21,447 bases of DNA from an uncultured Paracoccaceae bacterium (GCA_937927885.1 CALEZJ010000066.1:1-21447), one strand, 5' to 3'. Shown: positions 1 through 8,479, numbered from the stretch's first letter. Notes: generated from the letters alone by a model not told the origin. A program made the numbers and translations.

Positions 1-171
1 CGGTTGGTTCGTGCAATCGTGATGTTGCCAAACGACCCGCTGCACTTGAGCTTTCTTGCCCTCGCTGTCACGATCCTGTCCTATCCACTGGTGGTCTGGG
101 TTCTGCAAGGCGTGCTGCGCGTACGAAAACCCGCGACCGGTGAAGTCGACGAACTGGGGCGCAGGCTGTGA
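1..171 (+). CDS. mreD: Rod shape-determining protein MreD, C-terminal end (partial)
   Basis: The first reading frame is open from base 1 to a TGA at 169-171 and gives 56 residues, the C-terminal part of a protein whose start lies left of the window. It reads as a hydrophobic helix followed by a basic tail ending in GEVDELGRRL. MreD is a small inner-membrane protein of the elongasome, linking MreC, the MreB filament and the PBP2/RodA enzymes. The call rests mainly on position: the stop overlaps the GTG start of mrdA (GTGA), which is the usual mreBCD-mrdA-rodA order. The tail also fits MreD of Rhodobacterales, but 56 residues is a short sample. Confidence 0.8.
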   Translation, partial: RLVRAIVMLPNDPLHLSFLALAVTILSYPLVVWVLQGVLRVRKPATGEVDELGRRL

Positions 172-2117
172 AACGACCGGCACGCGATAACGAGGACAGC
201 GAGCGGCTGATCTCGCGCCGTGCGGCGCTTTTAGGCGGTGCGCAACTGGTGTTTGCCGGGGTTCTGGTTCTGCGCCTGCGTGCGCTTCAGTTGGGTCAGG
301 CCGAGGAATACCGCCTGCTGGCCGACGAAAACCGCATAAATATCCGGCTTCTTCCGCCCTCGCGCGGGGTGATTCAGGATCGTGCGGGGGCGGTTCTGGC
401 GGCGAATGTGCAAAATTACCGCGTCGTCCTGGTGCGTGAGGATGCGGGCGCGCCACGCCCCGCGCTGGAGCGTCTGGCCCAGATCATCCCGCTGACGCCG
501 GAACAGATCGACCGGGCCGAGCGTGAGGTGATGCGCAACCGTCCCTTTGTTCCGGTGACTGTGGTCGATCAGTTGAACTGGGAAGAGGTCGCGCGCATCG
601 CCGCCAACGCCCCCGCCATGCCCGGCATCTCGCCCGAAGTTGGTTTCAGCCGGTTCTATCCCTTCGGGCCGGAATTTGCCCATACAGTGGGATATGTCGG
701 TCCGGTGTCGGAACGCGATCTGGCGGAACGCGAGACGGTAGACCCGCTTCTCACCATCCCGCGTTTCCAGATCGGCAAGATCGGGGTCGAGCGGGAGCGC
801 GAGGAAGATCTTCGCGGCAGCGCAGGTCACCGGCGCATCGAGGTCAACGCCGTGGGCCGCGAGATGCGCGAATTGGACCGGCAGGAGGGGCGTCCGGGAT
901 CGCTGGTGCAATTGACGCTGGACCGTCCGCTACAGGCCTTTTCCCTGGCGCGGCTGGGCGAGGAAAGCGCGGCCGCAGTGGTGATGGAGATCGCCACCGG
1001 AAATATCCTGGCGCTAGCCTCGTCGCCCTCGTTCGACCCGAATCTATTCGTTCGCGGCATTTCGGTGGCCGATTTCAACGCATTGCGTGACAATGACCAT
1101 CGACCGATGTCGAACAAGGCAGTGCAGGGCGCCTATCCTCCGGGTTCTACCTTCAAGATGGTCACCGCGCTGGCTGCCTTTGATGCGGGGCTGGCCAGCC
1201 CTGAGGAACGGGTCTTTTGCCCCGGATACCTCGAGGTCAGCGACAGGCGGTTTCATTGCTGGAACCGCAACGGTCACGGGCGGGTCAACCTGACGTCGGC
1301 CCTGTCCGAAAGCTGCGATGTGTATTTCTATGATCTCGCGCAGCGAGTCGGAATCGACAGGATCAACGCCATGGCCGAAAGGCTGGGTCTGGGCATCCGC
1401 TATGACCTGCCGCTGTCGGGGATTTCCTCGGGGCTGAATCCGTCCCGCGAATGGAAGCGCGTGCGTCGCGGGGCCGAATGGGTGGTGGGCGACACGATCA
1501 ATGCCTCCATCGGGCAGGGTTATGTGCTGACCACGCCCCTGCAACTGACGGTAATGACCGCGAGACTGGCCACCAACCGCGTGATCCAGCCCCGGTTAGT
1601 CCAGGCTGTCGACGGTGTTGAACAGCCGATCCCCGAGCAGCCAGCGCTGGGCTTGTCGCCCGCTGCCTTGGCACAGGTGCAGCGCGGTATGTGGGAGGTG
1701 ACCAATTCTCAGCGCGGCACCGCTTACAGTTCACGCATCGTGACCGATGACATGCGCATGGCGGGCAAGACCGGCACCAGCCAGGTGTTTTCGATCACCG
1801 CCGCGGAACGCGCCTCCGGCATCCGCCGACAGGACCAACTGCCCTGGAACCGGCGCGATCACGCGCTGTTCGTCTGCTACGCGCCGGATGTCGCCCCCCG
1901 TTATGCGGTGACCGTGGTGGTGGAACACGGCGGCGGGGGCAGTTCCGTGGCGGCCCCCATCGCCCGCGACATCGTGCTGGCCGCGCAGGCCGGGGGGCTG
2001 CCGCCGCTCGAAGCCTATCCGCAGCCGCAGAGGAACCGCATCGAGACCATGCTGCGCGAGATCGAATCGCGCATCGGTCCGCCCGCCTCGCCAAATGGGT
2101 TGAGAGGGCGCGCATGA
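168..2117 (+). CDS. mrdA: Penicillin-binding protein 2 (peptidoglycan D,D-transpeptidase)
   Basis: This 649-residue class B penicillin-binding protein cross-links peptidoglycan during lateral wall growth, working with RodA in the elongasome. It has a cytoplasmic basic N-terminus and one membrane anchor at about residues 19-40. A PBP dimerisation domain follows (about 60-240, with the conserved SRGVIQDRAG start), then the transpeptidase domain. The three active-site motifs are intact: SxxK at S327-K330 (serine nucleophile S327), SxD as SCD at 382-384, and KTG at 534-536. The GTG start at 168 overlaps the mreD stop by 4 nt, and the gene ends in an ATGA overlap with rodA, so the three genes are probably translationally coupled. 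Length is typical for the family. Confidence 0.96.
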   Translation: MKRPARDNEDSERLISRRAALLGGAQLVFAGVLVLRLRALQLGQAEEYRLLADENRINIRLLPPSRGVIQDRAGAVLAANVQNYRVVLVREDAGAPRPALERLAQIIPLTPEQIDRAEREVMRNRPFVPVTVVDQLNWEEVARIAANAPAMPGISPEVGFSRFYPFGPEFAHTVGYVGPVSERDLAERETVDPLLTIPRFQIGKIGVEREREEDLRGSAGHRRIEVNAVGREMRELDRQEGRPGSLVQLTLDRPLQAFSLARLGEESAAAVVMEIATGNILALASSPSFDPNLFVRGISVADFNALRDNDHRPMSNKAVQGAYPPGSTFKMVTALAAFDAGLASPEERVFCPGYLEVSDRRFHCWNRNGHGRVNLTSALSESCDVYFYDLAQRVGIDRINAMAERLGLGIRYDLPLSGISSGLNPSREWKRVRRGAEWVVGDTINASIGQGYVLTTPLQLTVMTARLATNRVIQPRLVQAVDGVEQPIPEQPALGLSPAALAQVQRGMWEVTNSQRGTAYSSRIVTDDMRMAGKTGTSQVFSITAAERASGIRRQDQLPWNRRDHALFVCYAPDVAPRYAVTVVVEHGGGGSSVAAPIARDIVLAAQAGGLPPLEAYPQPQRNRIETMLREIESRIGPPASPNGLRGRA

Positions 2118-3178
2118 GCTATCTGGAATACAATATCAAACGCACGCCCACCGGTTTGGCCAAGGTGCTCTATGTCAACTGGGCGCTGGTTCTGTTGCTC
2201 AGCGCCGTGGCCTCGATCGGGTTCCTGCAACTCTATTCGGTCTCGGGCGGCAATTTCGAACGCTGGACGGAACCGCAGATGCAGCGCTTTGGTTTCGCGC
2301 TGGTGGTGATGTTCGTGGTCGGCTTCGTGCCCCTGTGGTTCTGGCGTTCGATGGCGGGGCTGGCCTATGCAGTGTCGGTTATCCTGCTACTGGGTGTCGA
2401 GTTCTTCGGCTCGATTGGCATGGGCGCGCAGCGCTGGCTGGTCATCGGACCCTTGCGCCTGCAACCCTCCGAGATGACCAAGATCACCATCATCCTGGCA
2501 ATGGCTGCGTATTACGACTGGCTCGACGTGTCCAAGGTTTCGCACCCGCTCTGGGTGGCGGTGGCGGGTGCGCTGATCCTGTTTCCGGCGTTTCTGGTGT
2601 TCAAGCAGCCCGACCTTGGAACGGCGTTAATCATCGTCGGCGGAGGCGCCATCGTCATGTTCGTGGCCGGGGTCAGCCTTTGGTATTGGGGCGGCATGGC
2701 CGTGATCGGCGGCGGACTGGTCTCGCTGGTGTTTGCATCCCGTGGAACGTCGTGGCAATTGCTGCGTGACTACCAGTTCCGTCGCATCGACGCATTTCTG
2801 GATCCGTCTCTGGACCCTCTGGGCAGTTCCTATAACATCAACCAGGCGATGATCGCGCTGGGGTCTGGGGGTTGGTCGGGGCGCGGCTTCATGCAGGGCA
2901 CGCAGTCGCGGCTGAACTTCCTGCCGGAAAAGCACACCGACTTCATTTTCAATACACTTGCCGAGGAAATGGGTTTTGTCGGCAGCACGTTCCTCCTGGT
3001 CTTGTACCTGGGGATTCTGGCCGTCTGCATCGTGGCTGCGATCCAGTCAAAGCACCGTTTCGCGGCCCTTCTGATCCTTGGCATCGCCGGGAACTTCTTT
3101 CTTTATTTCGGGGTGAACATGGCGATGGTGATGGGGCTGGGGCCGGTCGTTGGCGTTCCCTTGCCGTTGGTCAGTTGA
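2114..3178 (+). CDS. rodA: RodA, SEDS peptidoglycan glycosyltransferase, cut short by an in-frame TGA
   Basis: RodA polymerises lipid II into glycan strands in the inner membrane, paired with PBP2. The 354-residue product is a polytopic membrane protein with SEDS hallmarks: QPSE at 117-120, FKQPDLGTAL near 163-172, and PEKHTDFIF at 271-279, whose D276 matches the catalytic Asp of the family. The start overlaps the mrdA stop (ATGA). The frame ends at TGA 3176-3178 directly after VPLPLVS. Normal family members continue with YGGSS, and here GGSS is encoded immediately after the TGA in the same frame. Coding continues 27 codons to a stop at 3260-3262 that overlaps the next gene's ATG. The product therefore lacks its last transmembrane segment unless the TGA is read through or is a sequence error. 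A full-length product would be about 382 residues, normal for RodA. Confidence 0.9.
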   Translation: MSYLEYNIKRTPTGLAKVLYVNWALVLLLSAVASIGFLQLYSVSGGNFERWTEPQMQRFGFALVVMFVVGFVPLWFWRSMAGLAYAVSVILLLGVEFFGSIGMGAQRWLVIGPLRLQPSEMTKITIILAMAAYYDWLDVSKVSHPLWVAVAGALILFPAFLVFKQPDLGTALIIVGGGAIVMFVAGVSLWYWGGMAVIGGGLVSLVFASRGTSWQLLRDYQFRRIDAFLDPSLDPLGSSYNINQAMIALGSGGWSGRGFMQGTQSRLNFLPEKHTDFIFNTLAEEMGFVGSTFLLVLYLGILAVCIVAAIQSKHRFAALLILGIAGNFFLYFGVNMAMVMGLGPVVGVPLPLVS

Positions 3179-3262
3179 GGTGGATCGTCTATGCTGATGA
3201 TCATGATCGGCTTTGGACTGGTGCAGTCGGCCTGCATCCACCGCCCGAGGGAGCGCGCATGA
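3179..3262 (+). pseudogene. rodA: In-frame C-terminal remainder of rodA beyond the TGA
   Basis: The 27 codons after the TGA begin GGSSMLMIMIGFGLVQSA and end in a basic tail with stop TGA at 3260-3262. They match the last transmembrane helix and cytoplasmic tail of RodA proteins, where PLVSYGGSS is conserved. The frame is unchanged, so a single codon separates the two parts. The end shows the same 4-nt ATGA overlap with its downstream gene as the other junctions in this operon, which suggests 3262 is the original end of rodA. If RodA is made by readthrough, or if the TGA is an assembly error, the true gene is 2114-3262. Confidence 0.75.
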
Positions 3263-4176
3263 GCCTGACCCTGCTTTTTGCCGCCGGCGCGGCCCGCTGG
3301 CGTGAGTGGGAGGCGCCCCTGCGCCGCGCTTTGGATGGTCTCGACGTCGAACTGGTGACCGATGCCGCGCCCGCGTCGGTCGATGCGATCATCTATGCGC
3401 CGGGCGGCGATACGCCCACGGATTTCACGCCTTTCACCCGCTGCAAGGCCGTGCTCAGCCTTTGGGCCGGGGTCGAACGGATCGTCGGCAATGCCACGCT
3501 GACCATGCCCCTGTGCCGGATGGTCGATCCGGGGTTGACGCAGGGGATGGTCGAGTACGTCACCGGCCACGCTCTGAAGGTTCACCTGGGCATCGGCCAG
3601 CGCGCAACCAGATGGAACCCGGTCGTGCCGCCTCTAGCCCGCGACCGCGTGGTGGCCATGCTGGGACTGGGCGAGCTTGGGGCCGCGTGTGGGCGCGCGC
3701 TGGCGGGGCTGGGATTTCAGGTTCTGGGCTGGAGCCGAACCCCCCGCGCCATGCCCGGTATCAAATGTCACCATGGCACCGATGGGCTGCGCACCGTGCT
3801 GTCGCGCGCGCAGATCGTCGTCACGCTGATGCCTGCGACACCGGCCACGACCAACCTCCTGAACGCCGAGACCCTGTCCTGGCTGCCGCGCGGGGCGCAT
3901 GTCATCAACCCCGGCCGCGGGGTGCTGATCGACGATGACGCGCTGCTGGCCGCGCTGGACTCCGGCCACGTCGTCAGCGCCACGCTGGATGTGTTTCGCA
4001 CCGAACCCCTGCCCGAGGGGCATCCCTATTGGTCGCATCCCTCGGTGACTGTTACCCCCCACATCGCCGCCGAGACGCGCCCCGACTCCGCTGCGCGCAT
4101 GGTGGCCGAGAACGTGCGGCGATTGATCGCGGACGAGCCCCTGCTGCATGTGGTAGACCGCGCGGCTGGCTATTGA
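3259..4176 (+). CDS. ghrA: NAD(P)-dependent 2-hydroxyacid dehydrogenase, glyoxylate/hydroxypyruvate reductase A type
   Basis: This 305-residue enzyme of the D-isomer-specific 2-hydroxyacid dehydrogenase family probably reduces glyoxylate or hydroxypyruvate in the cytoplasm. The Rossmann motif GLGELG lies at 136-141, and the catalytic triad of the family can be placed as R220 (NPGRG), E249 (RTEPLP) and H268 (TPHIAAE). Length and motif spacing fit GhrA better than SerA. I chose ATG 3259 because it overlaps the stop of the rodA tail (ATGA); the frame is open further upstream, but that stretch lies inside rodA. The stop TGA shares one base with the next ATG (TGATG). The substrate is inferred from the subfamily and cannot be read from sequence alone. 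Confidence 0.85.
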   Translation: MSLTLLFAAGAARWREWEAPLRRALDGLDVELVTDAAPASVDAIIYAPGGDTPTDFTPFTRCKAVLSLWAGVERIVGNATLTMPLCRMVDPGLTQGMVEYVTGHALKVHLGIGQRATRWNPVVPPLARDRVVAMLGLGELGAACGRALAGLGFQVLGWSRTPRAMPGIKCHHGTDGLRTVLSRAQIVVTLMPATPATTNLLNAETLSWLPRGAHVINPGRGVLIDDDALLAALDSGHVVSATLDVFRTEPLPEGHPYWSHPSVTVTPHIAAETRPDSAARMVAENVRRLIADEPLLHVVDRAAGY

Positions 4177-5369
4177 TGCAGGTCGCGGTTGTCGGTGCAG
4201 GGATCATCGGGCTGACGGTGGCGCATCGGCTGGCGGGTCAGGGCCATGAGGTGACGGTGATTGCCCCGGACCAGCCGCACCACGCCTCGACGGGAAACGC
4301 GGGCACCATCGCCGGCTATGCTGTCGATCCGGTGGGCACGCCGGAGGTGCTGCGCGACATTCCTTCGCTGTTGTTCAGCAGGACCTCGCCCCTTGCGATC
4401 CATCGGCCTTCGGTGCTGTCACTGGCGCCCTGGCTGGCGCGTTTCCTGCGCCAATGCCTGCCAGCTGCCGCGCAACGCAACCGGCTGGCGCTGGCCAAAC
4501 TGCTGGCCGGAGTGAGCGAAGCCTGGCAGGAGCTTGCGCGGGCGGTGGGGGCAACGGCTCTGCTGCGCGAGAGCGGCGCGATCTATGCCTATGACAGCGC
4601 GCAGGCGCTGGCGGCCACCATACCGGGGCTGGAGCGCCGCCGCGCGCTGGGCGCGCCGGTCGAGGTGCTGAGCGCCGAGGCCCTGAGCGCGCTCGAGCCC
4701 GGCCTGCCGTCGGGTCGTTTTGCCGGGGGCGCTCTGTTCCCCGGCACGCTCTGGCTGACCGATCCGGCGCGCATGCTGGATCATCTGGCCAGCACGCCCC
4801 GCCTGCGGGAGAAGGTGACGGCGCTGCGTCGGCTGGGAGCGGGTTGGCGGATCGAAACCGACGCGGGCGCGCATCAGGCCGAGGCGGTGGTGCTTGCGGC
4901 GGGGGCGTGGTCGGCGGGGCTGCTGCGGCCTTTGGGCGTGCGCATCCCGCTGACCGCCGAGCGCGGCTATCATCTGGAGTACGACCTGCCAGCGATGCCC
5001 CTGACCCGACCGGTCTGCCCGGTGTCGCGCGGGTTCTACATGGTGCCGATGGCCACCGGCCTGCGCGCGGCGGGGACAGTGGAACTGGGCGGCATCGGCG
5101 CGCCGCCTTCGCCGCACCGATGGGAGAGGCTGGACGAGGGGATGCGCGGAGTCTTCCCTCACCTGCCGCCCCCTGTGCGGCGCTGGATGGGGCTGCGCCC
5201 CTCGATCCCCGACAGCTTGCCGGTGATCGGCCCGGCGCTGCCCGGCCTGATCCTGGCCTTTGGCCATGGCCATATCGGCCTGACCCTGGCGCCGCGCACG
5301 GCGGACCTGGTGGCGCAGGTGCTGGGGGGGCGCACGCTACCCCTCGCCGTCAGCCCGCAGCGGTTCTGA
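4176..5369 (+). CDS. FAD-dependent oxidoreductase, DadA-like (D-amino acid dehydrogenase family)
   Basis: This 397-residue flavoprotein of the DAO family starts with the FAD-binding dinucleotide fold (GAGIIG at 7-12). It ends with the conserved C-terminal FAD-contacting region (GLRPSIPDSLPVIGP, then GHGHIGLTLAP), as in the small subunit of D-amino acid dehydrogenase. Such enzymes oxidise a secondary or primary amine of an amino acid and pass electrons to the respiratory chain or to oxygen. The start at 4176 overlaps the preceding stop by one base, so expression is tied to the rodA-ghrA run. Substrates could be D-amino acids, hydroxyproline or sarcosine-like compounds. Sequence does not decide among these, so I give no symbol. 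Confidence 0.85.
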   Translation: MQVAVVGAGIIGLTVAHRLAGQGHEVTVIAPDQPHHASTGNAGTIAGYAVDPVGTPEVLRDIPSLLFSRTSPLAIHRPSVLSLAPWLARFLRQCLPAAAQRNRLALAKLLAGVSEAWQELARAVGATALLRESGAIYAYDSAQALAATIPGLERRRALGAPVEVLSAEALSALEPGLPSGRFAGGALFPGTLWLTDPARMLDHLASTPRLREKVTALRRLGAGWRIETDAGAHQAEAVVLAAGAWSAGLLRPLGVRIPLTAERGYHLEYDLPAMPLTRPVCPVSRGFYMVPMATGLRAAGTVELGGIGAPPSPHRWERLDEGMRGVFPHLPPPVRRWMGLRPSIPDSLPVIGPALPGLILAFGHGHIGLTLAPRTADLVAQVLGGRTLPLAVSPQRF

Positions 5370-5429
5370 CGGGTCTTTTATCTTTCGGTCAAAATGCTAG
5401 CCTGCGCCAAAGCGAACAGGGAGACCCAC

Positions 5430-6134
5430 ATGACTGTCCATATCGGCGCCAGGCCTGGCGACATCGCCCCCACTGTGCTGATGCCCGGGGATCCGTATCG
5501 TGCGCGCTGGGCGGCGCAGAAATTTCTGGAGAACCCGGTGCTGGTCAACGAGGTGCGGGGCATGCTGGCCTACACTGGTACTTGGCGCGGCAACCTGGTG
5601 ACGATCCATGGCTCGGGCATGGGGATGCCGTCGTTTTCCATCTATGCCAACGAGTTGATCCGCGATTACGGAGCCCAGACGATCATCCGCGTCGGCTCGG
5701 CCGGCGGAATGCAGGAAAGCGTCAAGATCCGTGATGTGGTGTTGGCGATGACCGCCTCGACGCTGGGATCGCCGTCCCGGGCGATGTTCCGCGAGTTGAA
5801 TTTCGCGCCTTGCGCCGACTTCGGCCTGCTCGCGGCAGCGCACAAGGTGGCGCTGGACAAGGGGATTCCGGTGCACGTTGGCGGGATCTATTCGTCGGAT
5901 GTGTTCTATGACGAGCGCGACGATCTGAACACCATCCTGCGCCGCCACGGTGTCTTGTGCGTCGAGATGGAGACAGCCGAACTCTATCACCTGTGCGCCC
6001 GGTATGGGGTGCGGGGGCTGGGGGTGCTGACAATCTCGGATCATCTGCTGACGCACGAAGCCTTGCCCGCCGCCGACCGCGAGCAAAGCTTTGGCGGCAT
6101 GATCGAGATCGCGTTGGGCGCGGCTTTTTCCTGA
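5430..6134 (+). CDS. deoD: Purine nucleoside phosphorylase, DeoD type
   Basis: This cytoplasmic enzyme splits purine (deoxy)ribonucleosides with phosphate into base and (deoxy)ribose-1-phosphate for purine salvage. The 234-residue product aligns with E. coli DeoD without visible gaps up to the C-terminus. The known ligand residues fall at the same numbers: H4, G20, R24, R43, R87, S90, E179-M180-E181, D204 and R217. ATG 5430 was chosen over ATG 5394 because a GGGAGA ribosome-binding site precedes it and the H4 numbering then matches. Sixty bases separate it from the upstream oxidoreductase, so it may have its own promoter, though I see no convincing one. It converges with the cytochrome peroxidase gene, with only 3 nt between their stops. 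Confidence 0.96.
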   Translation: MTVHIGARPGDIAPTVLMPGDPYRARWAAQKFLENPVLVNEVRGMLAYTGTWRGNLVTIHGSGMGMPSFSIYANELIRDYGAQTIIRVGSAGGMQESVKIRDVVLAMTASTLGSPSRAMFRELNFAPCADFGLLAAAHKVALDKGIPVHVGGIYSSDVFYDERDDLNTILRRHGVLCVEMETAELYHLCARYGVRGLGVLTISDHLLTHEALPAADREQSFGGMIEIALGAAFS

Positions 6135-6137
6135 GCC

Positions 6138-7445
6138 TCAGGGATTGGCCACCGGCAGGCCCGAGGGCACCGCGACCGGCACACCCAGCCTTCCGGTGGT
6201 CGCCACAGGGTCTGTCAGGCTGCCAAGAAAGGCCACCAGCGCCGCAATTGAATCTGGGTCAGGCTGCCAACCAGGCGTTGCGGCGGCGGCGATGGCCTGC
6301 GTGGCCTCGGGATCGTCCAGAATGCGCCAATCGTTCACGGGCAGGTCGGGAAGCACCGCCCAGGTGCGGTCATAGTCGAGAATCGCGCGTCCTGTGGTGT
6401 GGGTGGCCAGAAAACCCTCCAGAGTCGCATGTGCGCCCGCGTGGCTGTAGGGCGCTGTCAGCGCGACATTTCGAAGGGCAGGGGTGCGGAAGGCATACCA
6501 GTCCGCCGGGTCGCCGGTGACGCGAAACCGCCCCTCGTCGCGGGCATGGGATTCGAACCGCGCGCCCTTGCCCGGCCCCAGTTGCGGCGCGGCCATGGGG
6601 TGAAAGCCATGGTCGGTCAGGAACGGCCCGGAGTGGCAGTCCACGCAACCAGCGGAGCCATAGAACAGGTCCATCCCAAGCGCCGCAAGTGGTTCCAGCG
6701 TGATTTCTCCGCGCAGAACGGCGTCAAAGGGCGCGGTGTCGGACCTGAATTCGAACTCCATGAACGCGGCGATGGCATTCGAGATGTCGGTAAAGGCGAT
6801 GGGCTGGCCTGCGGCGATGGCGGGATAGGCAGCAGCAAACTGTTCCGCATAGGCCGGAATTGCCGCGACGCGCTGTGAAATGCGGTCCCAGGCGCCACCG
6901 GGGCCGTTGATCATCCCCAGCCGCACCGCCTGCGCGATCTCGTTTTCCGAATAATGCCCGGCCATTTCGTCCGGCGACAGGACTGGGAACATGGTCTGCG
7001 CGCTTAGCATGCTGGCGAACCCAGCCATCATGTCTTCATCCAGAGGGGTGCGCATGCCACCGGGGCGCCCGTCGTCCAGTTCGACCCTGCCATCGTGAAA
7101 CAGCGAAGCATATTCCAGCGCGCCAAGATTCCACAGCGCCTGCGCGTTGCGGGGGATGCGTTGTTCGGGCGGATTGGCGGGATCGGCGCGGCGGCGGGGG
7201 CCCAGTTCGATGCCACCGTCGCCAATGCCCAAAGAAAGGCCGTCACCGGTGCCGAGAGCTGGATGGTGGCAGGTCGCGCAGGACACCTCGCGGTTGCCGG
7301 AGAGGATGGGATCGTAGAACAGGAGCTGCCCGAGCGCCGCCTCGATCGCGTTGACCGGTCGGAAATCGGCATCGGTCAGGGGTGGCGGCACTTGAGCACC
7401 TGCCTGCCCCGCCGCCAGCACCACGCCCCAGACGAATCGCCGCAT
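6138..7445 (-). CDS. Di-heme cytochrome c peroxidase / MauG family protein, periplasmic
   Basis: The 435-residue product has a signal peptide (MRRFVWGVVLAAGQAGAQ) and two c-type heme sites, CATCH at 56-60 and CVDCH at 267-271. This is the arrangement of bacterial cytochrome c peroxidases and MauG-like enzymes. Typical peroxidases reduce periplasmic hydrogen peroxide using cytochrome c; MauG-type members oxidise a protein or small-molecule partner instead. A YSHAGAHATLEGFL segment fits the C-terminal heme domain of the CCP/MauG family. ATG 7445 is preferred over 7466 because GGAGG sits 5 nt upstream and the signal peptide then starts cleanly. It lies 49 nt downstream of the AEC transporter gene on the same strand and could be cotranscribed. 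No amine dehydrogenase genes are nearby, so a MauG role is not supported by context. Confidence 0.87.
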   Translation of the reverse strand: MRRFVWGVVLAAGQAGAQVPPPLTDADFRPVNAIEAALGQLLFYDPILSGNREVSCATCHHPALGTGDGLSLGIGDGGIELGPRRRADPANPPEQRIPRNAQALWNLGALEYASLFHDGRVELDDGRPGGMRTPLDEDMMAGFASMLSAQTMFPVLSPDEMAGHYSENEIAQAVRLGMINGPGGAWDRISQRVAAIPAYAEQFAAAYPAIAAGQPIAFTDISNAIAAFMEFEFRSDTAPFDAVLRGEITLEPLAALGMDLFYGSAGCVDCHSGPFLTDHGFHPMAAPQLGPGKGARFESHARDEGRFRVTGDPADWYAFRTPALRNVALTAPYSHAGAHATLEGFLATHTTGRAILDYDRTWAVLPDLPVNDWRILDDPEATQAIAAAATPGWQPDPDSIAALVAFLGSLTDPVATTGRLGVPVAVPSGLPVANP

Positions 7446-7494
7446 GTCGCCCTCCGTTAGCGCCAACGTCGCATAACTGGGGCGGGTTCGGCAA

Positions 7495-8418
7495 CTAGAG
7501 AACCCAGTGCAACACTAGGCTGACGCTGAACACCGACAACGCGGTCGACACCACGAGAGCCGTCGAGGTTACGGCGCCCAGACCAAAGGGCGTGGCCAGC
7601 AGGGGATAGATGGTTAACATGGGCACGGCGGCAAAGAGAATGCCGACCGGTATCAGCGCGGACGGAACACCCGGCACCAGAATCAGCGCCAGCGCCACCA
7701 GTGCCGGGTGCAGCACCAGCTTGCCCAGCGTGATTGCCGTGGTGCGCCGCCAATGGCCACTGATCGACAGCCGCGCCATCGTGCCGCCGATGACGAACAA
7801 GGCCAGTGGCCCGGCTGCCCCCGCCAATGTGACGATGGCGCTTTCCACCGGCGCACCCAGCCGCAGGCCGCTGACCCGAACCGCCAGCGCCAGTGCGACG
7901 CCGATCAACAGAGGGTTCGCTATGATCTGGCGCCCGGCCTGCGCCAACAGGGGGCCGATCCGCCGACGCTGTCCGGCCATGCCCGCCGCCAGCACCGCGA
8001 AGGGCAGCGTCAGCACGTTTTCAATCGTCATGGTCATGGCAAAGACCGTCCCCGCCTCAGGGCCAAAGACCAGTGCCGCGATTGGAAATCCCAGAAAGCC
8101 GCTGTTCGAATTGCCCATCCCCATGGCCAGAATCCAGCCTTCTGGGGCCGATGGACGCAGGATCACCCGCACCAGCGCATACCCTAGAACCATCGTCAGG
8201 ATCGAGGCTGCGGCATAGGCCGCCATGAACGGCAGGCTGAGCGCCGCATCGCGGGGCAAGGCCACCGCGCGAAAGATCAGCGCAATGAGGGCGACCTTCA
8301 GCGTGAACTGGCCCAGCCCCGCGATCATCGCGCCGTCCAGATACCCGGAGCGCACCGAGGCAAAGCCGACCAGGATCAGCAGATAGATCGGCAGCGTGGT
8401 CAGGAAGATGTCGAGCAT
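7495..8418 (-). CDS. AEC family transporter (auxin efflux carrier-like permease)
   Basis: This 307-residue, almost wholly hydrophobic protein has about ten predicted membrane helices, starting with LPIYLLILVGFASVRSGYL and ending in a helix at the C-terminus. Length, the N-terminal pattern and the central GNSNSGFLGFPIAALVFG segment fit the AEC family (bile acid:sodium symporter/PIN-like fold), whose bacterial members move organic anions such as malate or malonate. ATG 8418 has only a moderate upstream AGGGG. The gene lies 61 nt downstream of the GntR regulator on the same strand and 49 nt before the cytochrome peroxidase gene, so a regulator-transporter-peroxidase transcript is possible. The substrate is unknown. 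Confidence 0.85.
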   Translation of the reverse strand: MLDIFLTTLPIYLLILVGFASVRSGYLDGAMIAGLGQFTLKVALIALIFRAVALPRDAALSLPFMAAYAAASILTMVLGYALVRVILRPSAPEGWILAMGMGNSNSGFLGFPIAALVFGPEAGTVFAMTMTIENVLTLPFAVLAAGMAGQRRRIGPLLAQAGRQIIANPLLIGVALALAVRVSGLRLGAPVESAIVTLAGAAGPLALFVIGGTMARLSISGHWRRTTAITLGKLVLHPALVALALILVPGVPSALIPVGILFAAVPMLTIYPLLATPFGLGAVTSTALVVSTALSVFSVSLVLHWVL

Positions 8419-8479
8419 TGCGCGAGGCCCCTGGGTGGCTGGCCCCGCCTAGCACGGGTTACCGCGAGGGGCGAGGGGG

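Noticed and set aside
2872..3258. Upstream extension of the ghrA frame as an N-terminal domain
   Set aside because: The extra codons lie in another frame of rodA and give a composition unlike any domain. ATG 3259 has the operon-typical ATGA overlap.
4419..5273. 284-codon minus-strand frame opposite the DadA-like gene
   Set aside because: Composition is dominated by R, Q and H, typical of an antisense shadow. The sense frame has both FAD motifs.
5394..5429. Upstream ATG 5394 as the deoD start
   Set aside because: It would add 12 residues not found in DeoD, and the GGGAGA ribosome-binding site serves ATG 5430. Ligand residue numbers match E. coli only with 5430.
6130..6142. CCTGA-GCC-TCAGG inverted repeat spanning the convergent stops of deoD and the peroxidase gene
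   Set aside because: The stem is only 5 bp and no T-run follows on either strand, so it is not a credible terminator.
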